Shown here: in pieces, positions 38,601 through 52,600 of the stretch
Position numbering within the stretch: the stretch's first letter is position 1
How the letters are laid out: each line of letters opens with the position of its first letter
Assembly (NCBI GenBank): GCA_037127475.1
Contig: CM073762.1
Coordinates: 30,224,278-30,288,277, forward strand
Direction: 5' to 3'
Length of the DNA stretch: 64,000 bases
From: Arma custos
Lineage: Eukaryota; Arthropoda; Insecta; Hemiptera; Pentatomidae
Position numbers and translations under genes: made by a program
Notes under the pieces: model-generated
Databases searched by the model: none
Told to the model about the DNA's origin: nothing
Seen by the model: the letters and a program-made list of their open reading frames with translations, nothing else

Positions 38601-40590
38601 AATGCTTTGCGTATGATATGATAAGAATAATTTAATTTTGATACTATTGCTCTAGTACAATTTAGGGAATATGGACGTACATAACCCACATAATCCCACT
38701 TTCTTGTTTCAGCAGAATCGCGAAAGATCGGACGCCCAATAACGTTGCAACGTCGTGTGCAATCCTCATTGACGCGGTATCCAACTGTATTCCCTAATTC
38801 GAAGTATTGAATAAGAGGAGACTTATCCTTTGGGCAGCCTACACAAGAACAGTGGGTGGAAGATTTGGGGAAGAAGAGAGTGGTTAGATAGCGATTCGAC
38901 AATGGGTGCTGCCCGGCCCTGCGGGATTGCCTAACCTCTCTATCGAAGGCGCTAGGGTCGACCTACTTGCCAAGTTAACATCAGTAGATCGAAGAACTCA
39001 GAAGTCAAAAAGAAAAAAAAACAGACAATTCCTCAATCATCCCAAATACTGGGTTGAAAAGCTCAAGTGTAATGAGAATTAAAATATATTTACACTTTTT
39101 TATTTAATTGTTATTCATGATTCATTCCATGCAATTCATACCATTATTGTCATTACTGTTATATCAAGTAAGATATGGGAAAACCTTCTTGATTACATTT
39201 TTTTCAAAACACTTTATTTATATATTTTATTTTTACGATGTTATTAAAATATTTTTTGTAAAGAGAATACATGGGTATCGTATACTTCACATACATGCTC
39301 TTGATTCGTTCTAATAATTTATTTAGGGTTAATTATTGCCTATTTTTAATATTTTTGTGCGTAAGCGTAAAACATCAGTATATTTTAAGAGAAGAACAAA
39401 CTATAGTATTGGTTACCTAAGTAATAAAAAACAAAACCCATGAAGAGTCTTGGGTTCAGGCCATGGTATAGACTGTACTGTTTTTAGGACCACAGTTGTT
39501 CAGGGAGGTGATTTATCATCATGATAAGGGGAGATCACGCTATACCAGATTTTTCATCCGTTCTTTTATATAAGTGTATCCACTAATATAAAAGGCTGAG
39601 TAAACCCCGGAAGGGTCTGTAGATCCCACCAGAATAATTAGTCTGCCAAAGCCAGGGAAATTCAGGATTTCGACTCAGCGCTCTACATACTAATTGCTAA
39701 ATAATTTATAAAAATTAATTGTTTTCGATGTTCTGATGATCGTATAAAAGATACTAGACAACATCTCTGCCCCTAATGATATTGCAGGTTCTCTAAGTTC
39801 CCATATAGATTGCTTGCCCATAGGATGTCAAAATAAATTCTTGATTAATTGCTGCACTTAATTTTATTTCGTGTTCGCTACAAAATTAAATAAAAAATTA
39901 AAATAAAATTTTATATATACAAAATAAATAAATAAATTTTCTAAAATTTAATAACTCGTCCAAACAAACTGACCTATTTATTGAATTATGTCTTCCTAGT
40001 TTTAGATACCGCCAAAAAAAAGCTGATAACATAATCAATATTTTTTGAATCCGGGACAAATAATAATACTTATGTGCGAATTATGAGCGCCTTTCGGTTA
40101 TTGGCAGTCAAATATAACTTCGTAGGGTCGTTTTAATAACAAATGTTCATTGACCCATTAAAACAAATTCAGGGTTAATCAAAACCCTGCTCTGATTTAA
40201 TTGAGGGGTTTAATTGATTTTTTAAAATTGTGGGGATTAATCGCACTAACGGTTGGCGTTACGTACTTTTGGAATCAACGAGGATTTGTATTTGATAACA
40301 AAATAAACAAAAAGAAACTTAAAAAATGAAAAATTATTAGTTGACTTGAAATTCAACTGATTCGCTCTATGCAAACGTATTTTTCAATCAAAATTATTAA
40401 TTGTGTGGACCAGAATATTCAATCTTAAAGACACGATGGACAAACAAGAGCTCGGATAAAGACCTTGAACACTTGTAATGAATAAATTGTTGGGGGTCAG
40501 TCAGATTTTATGATGTATACATATATGAATATATATATATGTGTACATATCATAAAACAGAATCCATATATATATAGGGATTCTGTTTTA

Positions 40591-40641
<51 letters not shown>

Positions 40642-43600
40642 AAATGTTTAATTATATATCCTTTAATTGAATTGTTTTATTATAATTATTTTTCATTTTG
40701 TCGTTCTCCAAATAATATTTTCTTTTGTCTGATTCCTACAAGTTATTATACTACAGGCAAACATTCATGATTTATTAACCTAGTAGTCATTATTAATAAT
40801 GAACGAATGTTTTAGCAATAGGGCAGACAATGAGGGAGTTGTAGGCGCAAATCATTGCACAGACCAAATAGGCTTTGTAGTCTGAAGGTAAGAATACTGA
40901 AAGTTAGTGGATCTAAGAGAGTAGAGGGGATGGGGAAGAAACATATTTTTTTCGAAAACATTAAAAAATATTATTAAAAAAAATGAAGGGCATTTAGTCA
41001 GCTATAAAAGAGTACCTATTGTTTTCATTCATACCTTTATGTTTAAGAAATATAAATTTTTCAAAGTCAACATTTGCTTTCTTATCATTTACACTTTGAA
41101 TAAAATTTCTTACACCATCACATATACCTAGATCCTTATAGGAAATTTTATATTCTACATTTTTATAGGGAATGTTTTAAGTTAGGATCGATTGTTTCCA
41201 AGATATAAACGATAAGTCAATAATATGACGATTTCCTACTTCAAGTTAATTCAGGAGTATGCAATGCAAAACTAATCCAAACCAATATTCGTTATATTCA
41301 TGTAAACCATAATTTTAGATCATTAATTGAACGGAATGTAAATACGTATTAAGGATTAAAACAAAATTCCTCATAATAATTTTAACTGACAGCTCGCTGA
41401 TTTTTGGTAAGATGGATCACTCACGATTTTTCACAACGTGAAAGGCTCGATGACCATTGGAATAAAAAGAGAAAACTAAATAATGAGATAGTAAATATGT
41501 AAATATATGGTAGAAGAGTTAACAAGAAAAATGATACCGGAGACAAGATAATAAGGGAGATGCTGGAGGCCAAGGGTAAACTGACCGGAAGCGACCTAGG
41601 TTTTGGAATTAGGGTTTGGGCAAGGCGACCATGAAACCTTGGAATTCAGGTCCGAGCCCACAGCTGTTGAACTCAGGTTTCACCATCGCGATCTTTACAT
41701 CATCTCTGGGCTCTAACCTAGTCGAGGTCTAGATCGTTCTCTTATCTTCAGGAGAAACGGTGACATAACCAACCTGGTGGGAAGCAGGTCTTAACGTTCA
41801 GTCTTGGCCAGTTTGTAGCGAAGTGATCTCTTTAGGCGGATTTAGAAAATGTCATACGTACACTATTTAAACTTTGTCCAAAGAGCACGAAAATTGATTT
41901 CCCCTATCACAAGGAACGCACGATACCTCTTTTCCTAGAGGTCAGGCTTGTGCAAGACAGCTCTCTCATCGGCCCTTTCGCAAGCAATATCCCAGCTGAC
42001 AGGTTTGCATTCTCGACACCTGTTCTAAGAACGAATGACTCTAACTAAAAGGTATTATCGCTTTTGAGATTGACAAATCTCGAACATGTGAGCTCTGAAG
42101 GGGTTGCTAAACCACTCTAGCGATCGATACCAGCCTATTTACATTAATCTAAAGTAATCAGTGAATTTTAATGAATTGTTTATAAAGAAAATAGTCTTGA
42201 AAAATAAATCTTTTTACAGAAATATGCAGAAACATTGCTCTCGTCCTGGTATACATTAAGTAAGTACAATTCCAAGAGAAAATAATGAGGTGTAGAAACC
42301 AGCGGGTGAGATTGCACAACATTGAGGCAGATCATGGCCATTTAATGGGTTCTTCAGCATTTGAACGCTAATGGAAGAAGGAAATTATGCATCTCGACAC
42401 AAATGAATTTCCTTTTGGTATTGACGAAAACGAAAAAAAATCACTTCGGTAATTACCAATACCTCTTCCTACAAAGTTAATTCAGAGTAGTTGCTAACGA
42501 TTTCCTTACGTTCTTTAATTATAATATTATTTTAAATACCCTTATTACACAAGGGAACAACATTTTTGTTGCATGAAATATTTTGACTAATATTCTACTT
42601 CCTCGAGGTGCTGATTTAAGATCTGAAGTCAGTTTGTTTGTATCAGCTTTACTTTTGGGGTTATAATTATAAACTGTTTTTTAAGATGAAAATATTTTTT
42701 ATTAAGAAAACTATTAAAAAAATTACCACTACATATCAAAAAATTTTCTTTTGTAAGATTTTCTGGCTTGATTCGGTTCACGGGGGCTGTTTTTAATGCT
42801 CCAACAATAGTCCGCCATCATGTGAGCATTCCAGTGACCTTGGTAACGTTCCTCCATAGTTCGAATGTCCTGATGGAACCGTTCCCCTTGTTCTTCACTC
42901 AGATCACCAAGATTTTCAGGGAAACGGTCCAAATGGCTGTGGAGGAAGTGTACTTTGATGCTCATATTACAACCAAGCTGCTGGAAGTGTAACAACATTA
43001 GTTCAATATGCTCCGCATAGCTTTCTTCCTTTTTGTTTCCCAGAAAATTTTGAGCAGTCCAAACGAATTCATTCCAGGCATTTTTTTTCAATATTAGTCA
43101 TGTAACTAATAAAGTTTTCATCCTTTATCAACCTTCTTATTTGGGGACCATCAAAAATTCCTTTTTTAATTTTTTCTTGGCTCAAATTAAAGAACTTCTT
43201 TGAGATGTATTTATAGCAATCACCACCCTTGTTCAAAGCTTTGACAAATTGTTTCATGAGGCCTAGTTTGATATGCAAAGGTGGCAGTATTATTCGATCC
43301 GTGGGCACAAGGGGCTCATTTATTACATTCAGTTGTCCCGGAACCATAGATTGCCTGGAAGGCCAATCTTTTCTAATCCAGTGCTCAGACCTAGCTCTGC
43401 TGTCCCATAAACAAATAAAACATGGATATTTTGTATATCCACCTTGTTGTCCAAGAAGAAAATTCACCATTTTTAGATCAACACTTATCAACCACTTTTG
43501 TTCGTTGTATTTGATTCTATCCATTACAGAAGCTACAGTACCATATTCTTCTTTGACTGTAGTTGAATGTGCAATCGGTATCGAACCCAGCTTATTGCCG

Positions 43601-46600
43601 TTATGCATAAGTACACATTTCAGGCTACGTTTAGAGGAGTCAATAAATAAACGCCATTCATTTGGATCATACTTCTGTACTCCCATTGCTTTCAATAAAC
43701 CAGGAACATCTGAACAAAAAGCAAAGTCGTCATCTTTAGAAAAGAATGACAGCAATTCTGCCTCTCGGTTACGATAGTATGAAATTCTTGTTTCTGGGGT
43801 TAAAAGATTTCTTTGCTTTAATCGAGAAGCTAGAATCTCCGATGTCTTTTTAGAAAGACCAAGATCTCTGATTAATGCATTGAGGTCTTCCTGATTAAAG
43901 AGCTGGGGCTCAGAAGTAAAATCAGGGTAAGAATCACTTGTCCGACTTTCATCACTTGAAGAATAGTTTTGTTTTTCTATATCATGATCATTTTGTACAG
44001 ATGAAGAAGCTTGGGGTACTGGTGCATCGCCAGAGAACAAGACTGGTCGAGTAACAGATAACAAGTTTGGATAAGACCATTTCGACCGGTTATTTTTATT
44101 AATTCCATTAATATCAATCACACAAAAATAACAATCATCTTGATGATTATTAGGTTCCCGCCAAATCATTGGTGTTTGATACTTAAAATGGGGTCTTTTC
44201 TTATTTGCCCATAATCTCAAAGACTCAACACATGTTTTACATACCATATGAGGGATCCAGTACTTGTCACGGATGTCCAAAGCGAATCCAAAGTAATCAA
44301 AATATACCTGTGTTATAAACTCTGACACACTTAGCCTACAATTTTTGAATGTATATTCACCACAAATGTTACAGAAATAGTTTGGATCGTTTCTACAGAT
44401 ATTTCTTAACTTGGACATTGTTATTTAACACAAGAGCACAAACTTTTTCACTAAACAACTCAGTTGAATTGAAGTTTGAATGTGACTAGTACAAATATAT
44501 GTCTATCAGCTGTTTGCCAAAAACAAAAGGTGCTGGAGAAAAACTGAGGCTAGATTTGTAATCACCAACCTCTAATTAGTAAACAACAGGCCTAAAACTC
44601 CATGCAACAAAAAATTAATAAAAATTTGTTCCCTTGTGTTATTGATTAATTTTATAGTTTAATATTTAAGGTAATTATCCTGCCTTGAGAAAACAAGAAA
44701 TCATAATAGAGAGAACGTTTTCTGACATTTACTTCCTTCCCGAGGAACAGCTTCCTGTTTTCGGCGTTAGAAGGTGACCAATACGCAAGGTTTTCCTGAG
44801 AAGAACTCTTTCTTCACGTCGTTGGTCAATTAGTTACAGTGGCTCACAGTCAAAATTGTACTCGTTGATATTGGTGCGAAACTTTAAATAAATAAATAAT
44901 TAAATTATATATTACATTAAAAACCATAATTTATTGTAATCAATAAGCATCATAGTAATACGTGCTTTGTGAATAAACATAAAATAATAAACACGGATCT
45001 AAAAATAAAAATAAAACATATTTGTTTATGATTGACAATCTTACAGTATAAATGGCACACCTTTGCTCTCCCCAATTTTTTTTTTACATTAAATTATTTC
45101 CCTTCAGTTAAACTCTTGTATCGAAAGTGTTAGGTTTTTCAAAATCAGTCCCACAAAATCAAGCGCATATTTGAACTTTTTTCAATAATGAGAGTAATGA
45201 TAAACACATAACGTTTAAAGAATGAAAGTCGGGTATTAAACATTTTAATGGTACGAAATCTCTGAATCAAATCCTAGACATTTTTGAAAAATAAACTGCC
45301 CAGCATTAAAACAGTGTTGCCAGAAGAGAAGTTAAATGTGCAAACGAATGAGACTCGGATTTTCAGGAAAATAAAACCAAATCTCAGTAATGAAATACAA
45401 CCTAGTATTGAAGTAAATTAATATTTAACTGAATAAAAATATACATTAATAGTACTTCAAAGTTAATAAGAGGAGAGGTGCATCATGTCGCGTCTGAGGT
45501 GAAATTATTTATTCATCTTTTGCTTGTTAATTTGTTAAATAATCAAAGTAGAATATTATTATTAATTTTATAGTTTGTTCATATTTAAATTGATGTTATA
45601 AAAATAAATGTGATAAAGAGTTTCTGGTTTTGTTCCGTGTGACCATGCAATTTTATTTCATCTTTCAATAGGGTTTATCTATTTATCACTGTGATCCAGT
45701 GTTAATATTGCTCTATTTTCAATTTAGCACAAATATTTTTTCGGTATATTTTTTTTTAACTTAACTGTTCAAGGGCGATACCGGCAGGCTGGGTGGTTTT
45801 CAGAAGGCGCTTGCAGATTCAGCAAGAAGGCATCGCCATTGGCTATGTATAAATATTAACAGTAAATAAGGTGACATGTATTCAAGAAGTGTGGGACCTT
45901 TCGCAACCTCCTCAGCCGATTCACCTTCGGAGTTCCTTAATGACTCAGGTAAGAGTTGACTACCGTTCTGTTTGAGGTTACCAACTGCAGCCAGTCAGCT
46001 CATTCTAGGAGGAATTTTATCAATTTTGTTATATTATTCATATGGTTAATGTTTTTTTGTAGGATTTTATTTGTGATCATAACAACAAAACGGAAGGTAC
46101 GATTCTAAATCAGATTTTGCTGAATTTCATTAAATAAATATGAAGAAATTTACTGAATTTATACTGCCCATAATAATATACATTATAATTATAATTATAA
46201 AATAACACATTATAATTATTTATAAATATAAATAAATTGCGTCAAATCTAAATCTCAAGGCTATATATTAACTTTAAATTAATTTTAATCGTTTAATTTT
46301 AAAATTCGATTATTTTAATTACCCATATAATACAGAATTATTTAACGTAAGAAATAACAATCAATATAATTATAATAAGTATAATTGAAATTCAATTGGC
46401 GTAGGGAGTTGGCAGTTCCATCGTCCAGTCTTCTGACTGCAACCAGCTATCGGTCCTCCAGGTTGGGTGGAACCCAATATACAGTATACAATACTGGTCA
46501 CATATCCTCCAGAGAGGATCTAAGTATTCTGGAGGTCAGTTGTCCCGAGGTTAAGGGGCCTATTTCGCTGGGCTAGTCACCCGCAAAATAGATTCACCGA

Positions 46601-49600
46601 TTCAGTGCTTATCAATAGGCCGAAGACAAGAGTCTTACATGCTGAGAAGCACAAAAGGAGTAAGGAAAAGAACTAATTCAAATTCAATTAACTAAAAATT
46701 AAGTTCTCAATAGAAAATAACTTAACTACCGAAAGGTCTTCGGTTTTTTTTTTTAAATTTAAACTTAAAATATCTGAAAATGATATTGTAGCATTGCTAT
46801 TTTCAATATTTACATGGCATATTTTTTAAATACCATTTATTTGGGTGTTGGGGACTTCTCGAAAACCAACAGACTTACTCTGTTGCAATTGCAGAAGAGA
46901 AGAGGTTGATGGACTAAGATGTTGTAAAGTTCGACTTTACAGCTGGGTCAAAATGTGAAGGTGACTGGGTGAAAGGGCTCAAAACAGTTTTCTTATCTCT
47001 AGTACGTGTGTTAGTCTTACGCAACAGTTGAAAACTGTTCTAAAAACTTTAGCAAAAGTGGTATCCTCACTTTATATTATTAAATTGTTTGTTTTTTGTT
47101 GAACTGAAATATAAACAATACTTGAAAAATAATAAGTAGGTGTAAGAAGGCCTTGCTAATCTTTTTAAGTTAATAAAAATACACATGGCAGATATACAAT
47201 AATTGATGAATAAATTGTATATATTTAAAATTGAAATATTTCTGAATTTTAATATAAATAATTATAGCGATACTACTTATTATCTGAGGTGAAAGGAGTC
47301 ACGTGTGGAGTATTGGTTAGTTTAAAAATATTCTGGCCGAAGTTCGGGGGTTTATAGATCAGCAGGTAGTTCTAGAATAAGTTAATAAAAATCATGGTTA
47401 TGCTGTCCTTCGGAAGTGACGTAAAATGGAAAGATCTGTAAAAGATCCTCCTTTCGAATAGGATTAGTAAACAATCTCAATTTAATACTTTATAATTAAC
47501 AGTGATGTTTTCTGGCATTATATTGCCTAAACCATTAAGCTCTGATACTTTTATAACTTAATGGTCCAACTCAAACAAAAGGATTTGTGGATTTGGATTT
47601 TTAAGAACTGTAAACAAAAATTTATTATATTTACGTCTGAGTTATTATTATGAGTACGACAAGGAGTGCAATATTTAATAGATATGTTACATTATACATT
47701 TTAATTTATGCTGCAGCCTGTTCTGAACATATAAGGAGTAAAAATAATAGCAACATGATGAAACCGGCCAACGTTATTAGCTTAAACTATTTCTTTACTA
47801 TTACTTTTTTCGCTAATGAAAAACATATGTCGTATACGGAAAATTAATATTTATAAAAGTAGATCATTAAAAAAAAGTATAAGAATAAAATTTTACATGG
47901 TCAACCAGGACGGAAAAATGTAGCAATAAAAAAATCATAAAAATCTGAGACTATGGCTTTCATGATGTGAATGATTTGATATAGATTGACCCACTTTCAA
48001 CCGCGTCCATAAAATAAAATAATTACTGTTTGCTATTGGAATAATTTTTTCAACATTACCAAATATTTTTACTGACTATCATGTTTTACTTATTTTGTAG
48101 GGAGCGGGATAGCTCAGTAATAGAGTGATGAGTTGTAACAAAGATCCCAGGTTCAAATTCGGGGAATTAGATAAAACCATTGGAAATTGGAAATAAACTT
48201 AGCAGTTAAGCGTGATCACGTACGAATCACAGTTGCTCTTAAACAGTACAATCTCTACCATGTAGTGACCCTTAGACCCTTCACAGTTGACAGGTTTTTG
48301 TTAATCAAGGTTTTTTATTCATAATAATTAGATCATTGTGACTTGATGACTGTACTTGTTCCATTTTTGAATGCTTATTTAAAAAATCTAAACGTGGTAG
48401 TTTGTTCATTTAACGTCACTTTTATCCTGCTACAGCTAGTCGGACGATGCTGCAGTGGGAGCTCTAAATTTTGCCTATCTAGGTTTAATTGGGATAGGGA
48501 TTTTTAACGAGTACCTGACCTCGTACAGGTCACAGACCCCCGTTTAACGACTCTTCCGAAGGATGGCATAACCAAAGATTTACTCCCCGATGACAGGTTT
48601 GCGAATCCGCGATTTTGGACTTGAAATGGTAAAAATTCTATTTCCGATATAAGGCGTTAAAAATTGTTATATTTTCAGTTTTATTCACAGAGACGCAATA
48701 ATTAACAGAAATATATTCATGCAAATAAACAAAAAGGCAGATTAATTGAAGTTCAAGGTTAGCATCGATTATGGATAAAAAGAAGACATCTTTCAGCTCG
48801 TCCTAGACTGACTGGTTAAACAATCAACCTTTTCTGCGGGCCATCGACCTTTACGGGTTTACATAAATTAATTTTATAGAATAGTGGAGACAAAACCGGT
48901 AGGTATTTCGCATCTTAGCTCAACATTTGGAATGTTGAGTCCGGCTGAATTAAGTGGCAATATATGAAAACATTATATATAGAAAATCTTTTATGGAGCT
49001 TTTATGAAGGTTTTCAATAATAAAAAAGAAAAACCTGTAGCTCTACAGCCCGAGGAGGGCCTTGGGTTCAGTACATACGAGAGGTTTTATTGTTTCTATG
49101 ACAACTACACAACTGTGAGATGATTTGCCCTAAATCTCAACAGCCAGGATTTTCCCCAATCAAAGGTACCCAATTCAAACTGCAGACCCAACGTATCCAT
49201 CTGTTGCAATTAGCATATTATTTTTTCAACAACGGTCAAAATTTCATTCATTAGTTTTCGCTACTTTGTTGACCAACTTTCTTGTTACTTAAAATCACCC
49301 GGTCTTAGTGTCTTGTGATTATTAAAAACGTTTAGATATTTAACGGATCAACTTTTGCATTTCATTTGGGGGATGATTATGATTGGGGGCAATGTTTAAC
49401 TACATATATAGTTACTATAGGAAATCCATTATTATATCCTATATTAGTTCCGCTTAATTATGTAATTAATGAATATTCTAAGTACATCCATATTATAATA
49501 CATATAATTTAAATTTGTATATATCCAGAATCAAATAAAATTAAATTTTAAACAGAACAGTGAAAAGAGCATTTTGCGGCACTAGATTTAAAAATAAGAT

Positions 49601-52600
49601 TTAGGATATCTCTTGATTAAATAAGGCAAAGAAATGTGCCTGAAACTGGAGGCTGTATATTTAAATATATTTAATTAATTTGTTGTCATGACTTCCTTAA
49701 CTTATTATTTTGTTCTTGCAATAAAACTCATTTTTTTTTCCTTTACTGCAACCATGATACGCTGAAGGACTCCCCATCGTTGCTTATCTATTTTTAATTA
49801 AGTTATAACTACCATTATTTAAATTATGTTAATTGTAAGGAAAATACCTTGTGAAATTATAAAAAGAAAATAAGTTAATAGCTATTATTTAGCCTATTTA
49901 TGCTTGTTTTTCTTCTTGATTATTGGACTTGTTGATTAAATTGATTTAGAACGGTCATTTATAAAAGATAATTCCCACTTTAAATGACAATGACGATGGA
50001 TTGTTAGTTTAAATAATATTAGAGCGATTAGATGCATCTAGTAAATAAAAGTTATAGCGTTTATGAAATTCACAAATACATCTTAAACGAATTTGTAAAT
50101 ATTAATTGTTTAATATTCGTAAATCTATTGTATAAGACAAGCGGGTACTGAAAACTGAATTGGAAGGCATTCCTTTGGATATTAAATAACAGTAGAACTA
50201 TCGATACTCAAATATTAGATGAGTAATCGGTTTAGATAGTATTCATTAATAAAAAATGTATACAACATGCTTATGGATGTTATATAGAAACATAAACATT
50301 ACGTTTGTACTGAAAATGGCATTATGTATTAAAAAATTTATAAATTTTTTATAACTTTTGATGGAAACATATAACAGCCAAATTTTTCGTAGTGTTGTAC
50401 AGTTTTTACTGTTCCTATGAATTTTTATGAAGTTTATATTATGTTTTTTAGAAGTAAAATGTTCACACTAAAACAAAAAAATAAACGAACGAATTTAAAT
50501 TTTTACTAAATCAATATGTTGCAGCCTTAGAGTTATAGTAAAAATAGGTCTTAGCAAGAGTCTGGTCTTTGCAAGAGTCTACTTTTTTCATATTACAATA
50601 ATTACTAATAAATATTAGTGCATACATAATTTATTTTAAAAATATGAATATATCTGTTCTATAACTATATTGAGTGTAAATTATATACAACACTGTACAG
50701 TTATGTATGACCGAATTTATCTTATATAAAAAAATTTAAATATCTATGGTATTGTAAAGATTAATACTTAGTCACATTTATATCATAATTTATATTACAT
50801 TTCTTGATCTTGAATTAATTTTACTTTCAAGAGGCGGGAGAAATCTTATATAAATTTATTTATTTCTGTTTATTAATATTTTATTCATTATTGATTTTTT
50901 AAATATATTTATTATAAGATATAAGATACTTCAAATTATTTAGATAAAAACAAAAACTATGTTGCGAAGTCTCGAATTGCTGCTGTAAATTCTTCAGCAA
51001 CGATTGCGATGGTCAAACTCAACCACAAAGGAATAAAAGTATAAAAAAAAAAAAATAAATGATGCAAAGACATAAAAAATAAACAAACGAATGGTGTGTG
51101 AAAAAGAATGCTTGAATTAAAAATGTGGTATCCTAAGAAAGGCTTGCAGGATATACATAGCCTGTGTGACAGAGAACAAATGTCAACCAGATAGGCTAAA
51201 TTCATGAACGATCTTTTCACCACCTTATTGCACCGGTTGCATTCTTAGCTTTTTTGTAGAATCAATTTTAACCTTTAAGTTTATTCTTTCTGAAACATCA
51301 GATAGGGAATAGAATACTGGTTTGTGTCACCAGTATCCGCTTCCATTCGTTGAGATTAAAAAACAATGTACAGTTTCAAAAACTTTAAAGATTTTAATTG
51401 AATAATATATAATATAAAGAAAACTAAACGGTATTATGAACCACAAGATTTATTAAGGAATGTAGGAAATTCACCAAAAATTTATTGAAGATGCAGTTTA
51501 AAAAACTTTGAAATTGCAGAGTAATTGGAATTTTACTAAAAAAAATTAAAACCATCACAAGCCATAACAAAAAGGTTATTTTTTTCCTTAATTGTATTAC
51601 TCAAAAGGAAAATTACTGTTCTGATATCTAGTGGAAATATTAATTAATAGGTTCACTGTAAATGTAATGTTAATACAAAGTTTAATTACATACTTTTGAG
51701 AAAATGCTATTAGTTCATAAGAATATAATTTTTGAAATCCATTTTTAACAATTTATTAATGTATACAAATATAATCAATGTTATTTAAATATATTTATTA
51801 ATGGCTTTTTAGTACAGAGAAAAAAATCAATAAATAAATCAAAATAAAAAAATATGAATGCAGCATAAAAAGGATAATATGAATGGTCTCAATTCAAAAT
51901 GAATTGGCAGTTTATCAACTCGATTTGAGTTTTTTTTCTTTATTTTTAGTGTATGTCGGTCACATTCATATCATTGTGAATTTTTTTTACTTTTTTTTAT
52001 TGAAAAAATTCCCCTATTCTTAATGTAATTGCAATTCCATGAGTTTCTATATTAGAAACAAAGGATAGTTTATAAAGGTATAGTTTAAACGATATTTGAA
52101 ACTATTATTTACAACTGATGAATAATCCATTTATTTCTAAAAATTTGTTAAACCTAACAGTCCAAAAAATAAAAAAAGAGTAAGCGAAAATTGAAAAAGT
52201 ATCTCAATTTTTTATAGAAAATCAAATAAAATAATTTTAATTAAGTATGTTTGCAAAAAAAAAAATGCTGAGACAAATGGCTTAATTATTATTGTTAAAA
52301 TATATAAGTATACATATAAACTATATTATTATTTATATAATTCAATTTCTCCATGAATGAAATCCTTTATACATTTAAGACTATAAAATACTACCAATGG
52401 TCTCATGAAATACGATTAAGACGTAATAGACACCTGGAGTGTTTTGTATTAATTGGTAATAGTTTATTGATCTCAAGTCACGATTTACGCAATGTTCAGC
52501 TTTAATGAAAACAAATAAAGATACCTAAAAGTGATGTCGTCAGCTGTTACAGATTTATAGTCACAGGTAAAGATAAAATATATATAATTATTTATGAATT

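Noticed and set aside
43229..43777. 182-codon plus-strand ORF
   Set aside because: It is the antisense shadow of the transposase-like gene, whose own frame carries recognisable motifs.
50957..51223. Hydrophobic 88-codon ORF as a membrane protein gene
   Set aside because: The Phe-rich content comes from an A/T run; no start context, family match or exon structure supports it.
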